A DNA stretch of 64,000 nt. Origin: Zizania palustris. Taxonomy: Eukaryota; Streptophyta; Magnoliopsida; Poales; Poaceae. Position numbers and translations under genes: made by a program. The notes under the pieces were generated by a model, which did not search any database, had not been told where the DNA came from, and saw nothing but the letters and a program-made list of their open reading frames with translations. Positions within the stretch are counted from its first letter, which is position 1. Each line of letters opens with the position of its first letter. Below are positions 53,781-64,000 of this stretch, one piece after another. The DNA lies in contig JAAALK010000080.1 in assembly GCA_019279435.1 (NCBI GenBank), positions 92,401,108 to 92,465,107 of the forward strand, given 5' to 3'.

Positions 53781-54299
53781 GGGAGAGCAGGAACCGCCAC
53801 TGTGCACCGCCTCGAATCACCGCCGCATGACAACCCGTCAGCCGCCGGCTGGATCCGTGCTTTGGGCTGAAATGCGCTGAACGCGAACGGGAGTGTGAGG
53901 TGTGCCATGAGGGGAGTGCAATGATGGCTAGGGTTACAGTGACAGTGAGGAAACCACCACCGAGGGGAGAGACGAGAGAGAGAAGAGGGTGAGTTTCATG
54001 GTGACATGGGTGCAGCGGTTGTGGGGGCGGCGTTTGAGGGACCAGCGCGGTGCTGCACAGGTGCAATCAGGAGCTAGGTTGCGTCGTGCGGAATGGGCCA
54101 AAATGGCCCGACACGCATGGAGTAGGTGCTTTCCAACAAAATGAACTGCAGAGTGGAAACAACGTAGCTTGGGCCGACGCTATTGCGCGTTGCGCACGGA
54201 GCGTGGGGAGGCGAAGTACGAAAGTTTGGTGGATTAATTGGCTTCCTTCCGTATTTTGAGGATGGAGTGGCTCCGCTCCGTATTTGGAAGAAAGAATGG

Positions 54300-55737
54300 A
54301 ATCGCCCTGTTTTTTGTTTGGTTCTAGGATCTGATAGAACAGAACGGTTGTATCCATTGTTTGGTTCAAGAGCGGAAATCAAACACAAAATACAACGATT
54401 AATACATAACCATGACACATATGAAACAATTATACAACAATAATAACATATGTAAGTAAAATACAATGATTCGACACACATAGTTCAATAATAATGTTCA
54501 ACATACATAATTTCATAGTTCAACACACATTGTTCAATAGCAATGTTCAACAAACATAGTTCTACACGTAGATAGATCCATAATTCAACACACATAGTTC
54601 AATACGTAAAATAATTTGGTCCATACTAAAATGATAAGTGCAAACATAGCTAATAATTAGTTCTCATTAAGAAATTCTGAGATCCATGTTATATTTTAAA
54701 GCAATGGCAACTCCATGAACGCTATTGCAATATCGGGATTAGCCACCAAATAAGCAAAGTACTTAGACTTGTGCTCAAGCTCAAAACCTGTAAGGTTGTC
54801 TACCTCCTCAAACAAACCATTTGGCATTGTCTTAGCTGCAACCACTTCCTTGATGACTTCTACTAGTGAGGCTAGTGTTTCAGTGCCACGATCAATTGCT
54901 CCAACCAAGTCATCAACTACATTGTCATCTTTCTTAGCTCTCTCGGATGGTTTATTACCCGATGATGTCCCACTCTCATTCGGAGTCATCCCATCCTTCT
55001 GTGAGTTGTCACACACATCTCCAGAAAATTGTTCTTGTGAAGTCCTCACAAATTGTCTCATTGCAACACTCTTGCCAAATATTATACCCAAAATGTCATA
55101 ATACGAAAGAGGCTTGTTTATGAATTCATCATCACCTTTTTTTCCATCCTAACAAGTAGCATCATAATTAGTATATATAGGACAACACCAAATGAAATAA
55201 TGTAATATACAATTGGAGTCATATATTATACCTCAAAATGATTTGTGTAGTGTTCATGATCAAATTTAACGATGAAATGAACTTCATCCCAACCAGCAGC
55301 ACTGAGGTTCTTGAGGTAGTTAATTCTGGAATACTTTTTTTTTCAATGTATTCAAGTGATTAGCTATCTGATCAGTCATCCTATTGATCTTGAAATGATC
55401 ATTCAAAGCCGTAGCACAAAGGTTGAGATGAACCTTTTTGAAACCGGTAGATGGCGACGGGAAGAGGAGAGTACCTGATTTTGTCGGGGGAGGAAGTCGT
55501 GCGCGTCGGGGAGGAAGTCGTGCGCGTCGGGGAGGAAGCCGTGCATGCTGGGATCTACGGGGACAGAGCGGAACGAAGCTGCTCGGTTCGTTCTTTTTTG
55601 GGGAATAGATGGTTCTGGATATGAGAAAAATATTCTCTTTTGAGAGCCATTCTATTATATCTAATTCCAAACCAAACACTCGAGTAATAGAATGGAACCG
55701 TTCCATTCCACCTAACTCTTGAACCAAACGCCACCTT
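54300..55737 (-). mobile_element. PIF/Harbinger-like remnant with a Myb/SANT-like accessory gene
   Basis: On the minus strand there is an exon near 55300-55210 (NYLKNLSAAGWDEVHFIVKFDHEHYTNHFE) and a second at 55150-54696 (GDDEFINKPLSYYDILGIIFGKS, then ELEHKSKYFAYLVANPDIAIAFMELPLL). This resembles the Myb/SANT-like DNA-binding partner protein encoded beside PIF/Harbinger transposases. The two ends are imperfectly inverted (TTTGGTTCTAGGATCTG near 54318 against GTTTGGTTCAAGAGTTAGG, minus strand, near 55730). No transposase gene is present. Family and ends are tentative. Confidence 0.5.
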
Positions 55738-56635
55738 AGTAAGAGATGTTTGGTTGGTGGGTTGAAAAAAATGAGATCTCATCATGGAACCTCGCTCGAT
55801 GTGCACAGGAGCCTTCGCAGCCCCGAAGCATAAGTCTTCCCTGGATCCTTCACGAGTGAGGTGGTACTAGCTCGTCCGTCTTTTCTTAGGATGAGTTTGT
55901 CTTGAATCTTGGAGGAATATTTTTTAGTGGGATGATTTCATCCCATATGACTCCGAACCAAACACGGTAAGAAATTGGACCGCATCGTCCCTAGAACCAA
56001 AGACCATCTAAGGGAATGGGGATATCCCACTAAAGAAATATTTGATGAATATTATGAAAATTGGGGATGCCTCCATCCCTAAAAATTGAGAGTATGGAGT
56101 CATCCCACTTTTCACCCATGAGGTTCTATCCTATCAAAACGAACACCAAGCAGTGCACCCTGCATCAGGAATTCAAAGGTGTGTTAGATGCAGTGGGAGG
56201 CATGAGGTGGGAGGTGACGAGAGGCTGGGCATCGATGACGAGAGGCCATTGGCCAACGACAGGAAGTGGTTGGCGGGAGGCTAGAGACGTCGGGAGTCTA
56301 GGCGTCACCGACAGGAGGCCAGGTGACAGCGGTGGAAGGCTGGGCATCGGCAATGGGAAGTTATGTTTCGGCAGCTGAAGGCAGTCGATAGGAAGCTAGA
56401 AGCGGTGGCAATGGGAGGCGGTATGTGGTGGGGACGATTGAGAAAGAAGCTTGAGAAGGGGAATGTAACATAGTAGGATGACATGTGGGCCCACTTATTA
56501 CTATTGCTAACAGTTTTTAATTGGCATCCATCTCTCTTTTAATCTCTCCGATCAAACAAAAAAATAGGATTAACTCGTCCCATCTAGTATTGCTTAAACC
56601 AAACATGAGATATGACGATCCCAAACTACAAAACT
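55738..56635. other. Region with no identified gene
   Basis: It has further TTTGGTTC-type motifs (about 55748, 55965) that may be pieces of DNA transposons, and a GC-rich stretch at 56160-56460 with repeated GGGAGGC/GACGAGAGGC motifs. No protein family is recognised. Confidence 0.35.
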
Positions 56636-56945
56636 GACTCCCTGTTATAAAAAAAATAATATGGCGTATTCAATTAACATAACTGTAATAAAGATAAATT
56701 AATATACCCTATAAAATTGTTTTGGCCGTACTCCCTGTTATGAAAAATATACAGTGCATAGATTTTTAAAGTGACTTTCAATTAATATACCTTAATAACT
56801 ATAAAATTAATATACCATATAAAATTGTTTTGACAGTACTCGGTTATAAAAAATATACCGTGCATATAATTTTTTAAAGTGAGTTTCAATTAATATATCT
56901 GTCATAACTATAAAATTGATATACCATATAAAATTAATTTTGCAT
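56636..56945. repeat. AT-rich tandem repeat, three units of about 93-108 bp
   Basis: Units start ACTCCCTGTTAT, ACTCCCTGTTAT and ACTCGGTTAT (near 56636, 56729, 56837). Each contains TCAATTAA(T/C)AT and ends ATATAAAATTGTTTTG(G/A)C or similar. The following stretch to 57434 is AT-rich with no gene seen. Confidence 0.7.
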
Positions 56946-57434
56946 GCGAATTTAACTATATCTTATGTGCAACATAGAATGTTTTCATTTAATTTTATGA
57001 TTATATTTTTGTTATTAGTAAAAAGTAAAAAAGATTTATTTTTTCGTATGTAATTCCAACTTGTATTTTTGACAGAGTGGGTCAAAATTGTTACAAATGA
57101 TCAAGAAAATAAGTCCAAAACATGTAGCCACACAATACATGTATATGTATCTCTCTATTTATATACTAGTAGTGAGCCGGTCGTCTAATGCTACCATAAA
57201 AAAATCAAAATATAATAAATGTTTTAAACTTGAAGCGAATAATGAGATAAATTAAGATTCATGTCAAAAGAAGCCAACGATATGTTATTATATTATTAAA
57301 TTCATAGTAAATATATGATTACAAAATAATGAACAATCAAGGAAAAAGAGCAATATCACAAAATGTACAAGATGCACAATGCATATACACAAGGAAAAAG
57401 ATGAATTAAACAAGTGAAAAAATTAGAGGATTAG

Positions 57435-60400
57435 TGTAATGCCCTGATTTTCTAGGCGTTAAAAATAAAATAAAGTAATTAATAAACGAATTTCAAGAAA
57501 AGGATTCAATATAAATTGATAAATAAGAAATCTAAAATACGAGCATAAAAATTTCATTTAAAAATAAATCGCAACTAGTGTAATTTTCCCAAAATTCTAC
57601 TAGCCTTAAATTGCGTCCCAAAAATTTTCCAGGAATTTTTGGCGCAAAGGAATTAAATATAATCAATATCATTTCATCGTAAAACTGTAACACTAACTAA
57701 TAAAATATATTTCAACAAGAATGTTTTGTGAATAAAATATATGATAAATCATTTCAATTAAAAATAATATAATACCAAATAAAATTCAGCTAGAGAAATT
57801 TCAAGTAGATTTCTTCTATCTCAAATCAATTTATGTTTTTATTAAGGATTTTGTAACTAGAATAGTAATCCATCATATTTCAATGAAGAACTTTAATTCA
57901 CAAAAAAGTAATTAAATCACTCTCTATCCAATCGAATTTGAATCATCATTTATGACTATCTATATCTTTTCCCAATCGAAAATCCGGAGGAATCAACATT
58001 CTATTTTCGTTCACGAAATTAAAATCTCATTTTAACTGCATGTTTAAATTCCATTAAAATCACTTTAAAAATTATTTTTATATTCCCAAAAATGAATTAA
58101 AAACCTTGGTTTGGTGTTCACATTCGGAATTTCTAATTTCAACATGAATAAAAAATTTATTGATTTTCCAAACCGCCGTTTATTCGTTAAAATATTTGCA
58201 CGTTATTTCTTTAAAATCCAAGATTTCTAAATTTATTTTAAATTTCAAACTTTCCAAAAACTTTTTACTTTTTCTTAAAAATCCAAATTTGAATTTTCAA
58301 AAAATATTTTCCTATATTTTCCTCCTTTCCTTTTCTTTCCTTTCCTTTTTCTCTTTTTCTCTTTCCTTCTTTTCCCTTTCCCTTCTCTCTCCTTGCTTTC
58401 TTTTTTTCCTGCACACCACCTCCCATCATGGCTGCACGCAACCACCTCCACTCCCTCCTCCTTCCATTTCTCCATTCCCCTTCTTTTCTCGTCTTTCCTT
58501 CTTCTCGCTCTATTTTCCTTCCTTTCTCTTTCCATTTCTCTCTCTTTCTATTTCTCCCTCCTCTTTCCATTTCTCCCCTAGCCCTAATCCCCCCTATAAA
58601 AGCCATGCCACCCTCTCCTCCCCACACCACCCTCTCCTCCTCGCTATGCCACCCTCTCTTCCTTGGCCAAAACCATCCACGCCGGCTGTGTAGCCGTGCC
58701 GTCCTGCGCCCCATGCGTCATCAACTGTGCAGCGCCAAGCCGATGCTCCGCATCGTCATCTCTTGTTCCCTCTCAGTGAGGACACATTTTCTTTTGATTC
58801 ACTTGCTCCTATAAATTAAATTGTTTCATGTCTAATTAGTTTTATCGCATCATATTTGTTTCTATTCCGCTATGTCATCTTGTTCATCGATACGTTTCAA
58901 CCATTAATTAATATTGATCCTAAAATGTCATTATCAAAAACCCGATGATCCCACTTTGATCTATTTTAATCTTAGCCATATGATTTTTCATTAAATCTTG
59001 GCCATCCATCGACATTCAATTAATTTGTTATATCATTTTATTCCAATACATTCATCATCGTATTGTTATATCCATTTATTTAAATCCATTTGTTACATCA
59101 TCAAGATTAGATCAATCATCATCAATTGAATAATTATTATATCGATTTAAAATACCCATGTATTTGTGTTAATTTATTTCATTCCAATCTATAAATCCGG
59201 CGACTCCGTTCCAATTTATTTAACCCGGTGGTTCCATTCCGATGTAATTTATTTCATCATTATTCATGATCTAAATTCATGTTGATATATTTTCATTGAT
59301 TTATCCTCCATCGATTTTTATTTGTATCATACCGATGTTCCGCGTCTAATTAACCTTGAAAATAGTTCTCTTTATGTCTAAAGCATCCGGTGTTCTACTT
59401 CATTCCCATGTGTTCCGTCCCGGAGGTCATATTTGTTATGAGGCATAGTTCATCGTCATTCCATTTCTCATACCGGAGTTAATATCCATCGTCATTCATT
59501 GTCGATCATCATGGTTGAATGCCACCTTGCCCTCCTTTATTTTGATCTAAACCATCGATTATGACTTGATTTATGTTTGGTAATCGGACTTGCGATGTTC
59601 ATCGATGGTCGTCACCGATCGTCGATTGTTCGTAGTAGTTCGTTACCATCCATTACCGAGTTTCATTGATTTAATCTAAACCCATCGACATGGTCGCTAA
59701 GGCTTAATCGGTTAACCCTTTACGCGTACCTTTAGTCATCGTCTCTTTATCCTAAATTGAATGGGCTACGTTTTCCAACGGTCACAACTTATTCAAATCC
59801 TTCGAATAAATCCATTTGTACCCTTTTGTTTCTAATCAATCAACACATTCAATTCAACCCATCCTTGTTTTCAATTGAATCGAAACCCATCGATCTACCC
59901 TTGTCTTAATTTAAATTTAATCATTCTATTTCATGCTATCTAAGTGAATGTGTTGATCACATGTTGACCCTCTCATTTAATCCGAAGGAATAATCTTGAG
60001 ATTACTTCCTTTCTTTTTAGAGTTCTATCATGAATCTGGACTTCTAAAATTCATATCTTCTCCATTTGAACTCCAAATTTCATCATTACAATTATAGAAA
60101 ATCCCTCCTTTAATTCTCTACAACTTTAACTAATTTAATTGAAAATTTTGTATTGTGCTTTTTATTTATTTTAATTGTTTATTGTTCTCGTTTCGCGTAC
60201 CGAGAAGATTACGACACCGTCGAAGAGTCGAAATATTTTACCGAGGTTCCACCATCTCCATTCACTAATCAAGGCAAGTCACAACCCCCATTTTGATTAT
60301 AATTGAGCCCATGTTTTAATTAAATATCACTATAACTCATAAGATATAAATGCATTAGTACAAATAAAAGCCATACACTATAATTATTAGATCCCCGACC

Positions 60401-60910
60401 CTGATGTACAAACCCAAGCCATGCTGTTGAGCCCGAACTCCTTGTCACCTTATTATTATCAATAATAGATAGTGTCCAATGCATCGACACAACTGCTATA
60501 GGATAAAAGAACGAGCGTAGATATTTGGGTTCTACTATATGTTTCCCCGATATTTCTCTCATCCCTGGAATTCTGTTGGTTATGGAGTTTTGGTTAAGTA
60601 TGTAAGCATGGTGGGTTCTAGGTGCAAGCTAGGGCATTGGTCGGTAGCACCCAGGGCACTATAAGGACTGATCTGTGGGATCTGTTGCAAAGCACTTCCG
60701 TTCTAACCACAAGTCTAATGGGTAAGTCCTAACTGGAGGTATGAAGCGTTCCAATTTAAATCACCATAGTGGAGGGGGCAAGTGACACCTGCGGGTGGCT
60801 TGTATCGATGAGGCTCAAAGGGGGTACGTCGTTGGCACAACACATTGGGGCGCCGTATGAAACCTATAAGAGGGTGTTATTGAGTTGGTACGTTCCATGA
60901 TAAAGGTTTT
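57435..60910 (+). mobile_element. Probable long gypsy LTR (Tekay/Del-like), interrupted by element G
   Basis: It begins TGTAATGCCCTGATTTT, like the TGTAACGCCC starts of large chromovirus LTRs in grasses. It contains a CCCCTATAAAAGCC TATA box (about 58590-58603) and, near 60640-60880, a GC-richer stretch (GGGCACTATAAGGACTGATC) that also occurs in such LTRs as I know them. It has no coding capacity; frames at 58160-58814 are CT-rich low complexity. The other end lies beyond element G, outside the window. Confidence 0.45.
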
Positions 60911-62925
60911 TGTTGGACCGGAAACGGCGACCAAAGGGCGGTGAATGGGAGCTTTTAAAATTTTAGGCTAAGAAACAACCTTCTGTTTTAATTCTGTATT
61001 CTACGGAACAGGCTTCGAACACACCCTTCGAAGTTCTGGTTCGGAGGTATTTCACAGCTCTAAAACCAGGCTTCGCAAGGAGCAAAAGTTCAAAGCCAAG
61101 AAGACTTCGCTCCACCCACAACACCAAGAAACTCAACTCTGCTAAGTCAGTGCAAGCTCCGCACACTAGGTGCCTTCGAGCAGGCTTCGCACTTCACCCT
61201 TCGCAAGAGCAGATTTCCCTCTGAGGACTTCGACCAAACACTCAGCGCTAGCAACTGGTACTAGGCTTCGCTCTTCGAAGGTTGAAACGAATGCTGAGCA
61301 CACTGTGAAGAGGACTTCGACAAGGGAAGGAAAGAGGGCTTTGAGTTAAGCCAAGGACAGTGCTTCGCTAGTAATTAGAGAGGTCTAGCCTCCAGTTTAC
61401 ACAGAGCGAACAGACACTGAAAAACACACTTCACACACATAGACCTCTCACACACTTCTCCAGAAGAGATCCAGAGTACAAACACAACCCAGAGGAAGAT
61501 TGTGCACAAAGAAATCAAAACATGTAGTGCAAAGTAGGCATACAAGTTCAATAAATGAAAATAGAATCAAAGTTTCATTGGTTGAATAGGGAACAAAAAA
61601 TGAACTCAAAGACTGAATACACGAGAGTGGTGGCTAGCACAGGAGCTCAAAAATGGCTGCTCAAAGTGTTGTTGTGGCCTAGGCTAGCCTTCACTATTTA
61701 TAGGCTCTATTTAGCCCTATGAATAGACTACTTTACCCCTAGGGTTTACACTGTTTTTGTCTCATCAGAACAGGGGGACAGCTGGTAGTCTACTTTATTT
61801 GGAGGATTCTTTTGTCAGCTTCGCAGAGGAGACAACATCAGTTTTTGCAGAGCAGACACGGTCAGCCTTTGCAGTCTTGGAGTCTTCTGAAGCCCCCTTC
61901 ACACGTGAGGGGTGCGGGAGCTTCGGTGAGAAGCCTTGAGCCTGACGGCCTTCGCTTCACCGAAGTTAGCCTTCGATACAGTGATGGTTTTGAGCCGAAG
62001 CCATCAAAGCCCTTGGGCCTTCGCACCAACACCTCCGGAGTGGACCACCACGGCTTCGCAGCTACTCCCAGCTCGAACTCCGTCAGCCCGTGTACCGAAG
62101 CCATGCATGGCCGAAGTACATCAAGTCAGCCACACTCCGAAGCCCCACCTTCGGAGTACCACCCTTCGAAGTCCCTCCTTCGTCCAAGGTCTCCGCATGA
62201 AGCATTCCGTGAGCCCTTCGTCGCAGTGTCTCTCCCCGAGCACACTCCTCGACGAACCTCACCCGGACCATGCCTTCGATGCACCTCTACTTCTGAGACC
62301 TTCGTCGGGTATACCTTCGAGTGCCTCCCTCCGAAGCACACTTTGAACACCTTGCCTCATTGCCGAGGACTTTGTCCACCATACTCCGAAGTCACTCCAT
62401 TCGGAGTACCCTTCGAAGTGCCTCGCCTCCAAGGACTTCGTCTCGGGGTACCTTCAGCCGGAGCCACACTCGCACTCTCTGCCTTCGCTTGGCGCACCTT
62501 GACCCGAGGACCGACCTCGACCCCTCGCAGCCTTCGTGATGGAGCTCCCCGCTCGCCCGGCATCAAGCCTCCCGCTTGACCCAGGTTCACTTGCTGCGAA
62601 CCGTTCGTCGCCTCCGAAGTCACATGCGCACCACAGACAAACAGACAAGTGTATCCAGTACCCCGAAGACCTCTCCGGGTAAACAACCTTTGGCACACAC
62701 TCCGATGTACCACCCAAAATACCGAGACCTTAGGTACAACCCAGTCATCATGTACTATTGGACCCCTCCAACAGGCACACTCCACTACAACAGCTGCAGC
62801 AAACAAACCCACCGAACCCTTCGGTGAAACAACCTCCGAACTCCTTCGAAGGGACCCCTTCAAATCATAAGATAAAATCTGTCAATCACTCATCACAGAC
62901 TCTGAAACCAACCGTTGGTTTCTCA
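60911..62925 (-). mobile_element. Copia LTR of element G (2015 bp)
   Basis: On the plus strand it starts TGTTGGACCGGAAACGG and ends GGTTTCTCA, next to the polypyrimidine ATCTCCCCCTTG (the element's polypurine tract on the minus strand, 62926-62937). A TATA box (minus strand, CCTATAAATAG) lies near 61695-61705. The same LTR family appears as fragments at 5164-6356 and 52086-52783. CTTCGAAG-type motifs fill 61950-62860; the 255-codon frame at 61812 is an LTR translation. Left flank GTTTT; the partner is beyond the window. Confidence 0.85.
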
Positions 62926-64000
62926 ATCTCCCCCTTGATGAGTGCGTTGACAACATTATTCAAGTTCAAGAAAAGTTTAAAAATTTCAGCACCCAAGTGA
63001 CCATAAAAACTTAGAAACGAGTCAAATCATGTCACTTGACAAAAGAATTTTCCTCCCTCCCCCTTTTCAAAAGAGTAAAAGCCCCTTCGGCAAATCTTCC
63101 CTTTGTAAGATAAAAACTCCCCATAAGTTGGTTTACCCCTTTGCTGCAGAGAACTCAAAAATTTCTCCCCCATTGGCAATGCAGGCATCAAGGAGCATTT
63201 AAAAGATGCAAAGCTTCGACATGGGCAGAATTGCAAAGACATATAAAGCAAAAATATGTCAACTTTAATACTAATTTTCATGTGCTCAAATCAATTTAAC
63301 ATTCTTCTAAAAACATGATGACATCATGTGATTTTATCATTTTGAAATAAAAGCATCACCACTCAATCAAGGTAACTAGACAAGTAAAAACAAGGACTGC
63401 ACAAAGCTAGTTAATTTCTACTCTAGACAAACAAGTCCAGTTCGAGTGGAGCATTGAAAGCAGACTTGATGAACAATGAATTTTTGTTGTTCTTTTCACA
63501 ATGCCATGGGTTATTTGTTTGTCTACCTTATACTTTCCAATCAGGCCAAACCTAGGCACGAAAGCCATCAGAAGCTTAAGGCGGTGATTTTGGCATACAC
63601 TACACTATTCCAGTTCAGACCAATGTGCAATGGTAAGCAGTCTAGAATAGGGTAGTGCGACAAACAAACCCACCTGGATCTTTTTGCTTTGAAGCATGCA
63701 AATCATGGATTTTTGGAATTTCAATTAAGTGAACAAATTGTTTAGCACTTTATGAATATCCATGAGTAAGTAATACAATTTTTCAAGTTGCAATGTTTAA
63801 CATCTAGAGAACAGGAGTCTTGTTATCAAGTAGATAAAAGATAGCTAAAACAGTCCTACCTAAACATGCTAGATCCAAGACTAAGCAGTGAGCAAGATTT
63901 GATTTTGGAAAGAAAAATCATGTTCAACATGTTTCAGACATATTAAAAAGAGCTGAGCTGACATGACTACATGAATTAAAATCAGGCATATAAGTGCAAA
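62926..64000 (-). mobile_element. 3' noncoding internal region of copia element G (runs off the window)
   Basis: After the polypurine tract the minus-strand element continues with noncoding DNA. It has CCCCC-rich blocks near 63050-63175 and a stretch at 63505-63870 that matches 1415-1780 of element H. No pol coding is reached before the window ends. Confidence 0.7.

Noticed and set aside
54067..54481. Frames of 69-135 codons on both strands
   Set aside because: They span the border between the WPP fragment and the Harbinger-like remnant, overlap each other and resemble nothing known to me.
58160..58814. Open frames of 128-177 codons on both strands
   Set aside because: The DNA is a CT-rich low-complexity run (TTTCC/CTCC repeats). 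The proteins are Ser/Phe/Leu or Arg/Lys/Glu repeats open in several frames at once, so they are chance.
61812..62579. 255-codon plus-strand frame
   Set aside because: It lies wholly inside the element G LTR, opposite to the element's direction, and is made of CTTCG-rich repeats. The matching stretch at 5164-6356 has it broken into pieces.

Overview
The window is a piece of a large, transposon-rich plant nuclear genome, almost certainly a grass (Poaceae). It holds nested Ty3/gypsy elements (OTA/Tat-like and chromovirus-like) and Ty1/copia SIRE/Maximus-like elements. It also has a Tourist-like and a Stowaway-like MITE, a CACTA terminus and a spliced host gene. Nothing prokaryotic is present: there are no operons, CRISPR arrays or rRNA/tRNA genes. 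The species cannot be named from the sequence. About 85-90% of the window is recognisable transposable-element DNA.

Left part (1-24.5 kb): a copia LTR and 3' noncoding region on the minus strand (1-2040); a chromovirus-like gag, LTR and pol tail (2073-5158, minus); a truncated copia LTR (5164-6356); and a decayed Ty3/gypsy element (element I, minus) with its protease/gag remains at 6469-8852, the rest of gag at 20318-21775 and an LTR at 21782-23274. A young, structurally intact Tat-type element (element A, 8858-20317, TSD GCCGC, two 495-bp LTRs differing at 2 sites) splits element I. A encodes one uninterrupted 1797-aa gag-pol on the plus strand. It also carries an antisense five-exon gene (19367 to 15734, minus) with its own TATA box, predicted to make a 1109-aa protein with a 'putative gypsy-type transposon' (Transposase_28-like) N-terminal domain and a long coiled coil. 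A chromovirus integrase/chromodomain tail follows at 23.4-24.1 kb.

Middle part (25-39 kb): the one convincing host gene is a five-exon aldose 1-epimerase (galactose mutarotase) on the minus strand (38511 to 25220, 335 aa, catalytic residues present). Its second intron is about 12 kb. It contains a gag-pol-less Tat-like element (B, 26422-37178) that keeps only a broken antisense gene. B is itself invaded by a 3'-truncated, stop-riddled gag-pol element (C, 30488 to about 35293), whose 5' LTR carries a solo LTR (30839-31332, TSD GTAAT). A Tourist-like MITE lies in the same intron and a Stowaway-like MITE just upstream of the ATG.

Right part (39.7-64 kb): a CACTA end, a copia LTR/gag (E), a third Tat-type LTR with an antisense-gene fragment (D) split by a 2096-bp copia solo LTR (TSD ACGAC), another copia LTR, a copia gag-pol pseudogene fused to a 3' LTR fragment (F), a WPP-domain (MAF1-like) gene fragment, a PIF/Harbinger-like remnant, an AT-rich tandem array, a probable long gypsy LTR, and a further minus-strand copia 3' end (G) running off the window. 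The most interesting signal is the spliced antisense gene, which recurs in three separate Tat-type elements here, each with an upstream TATA box.
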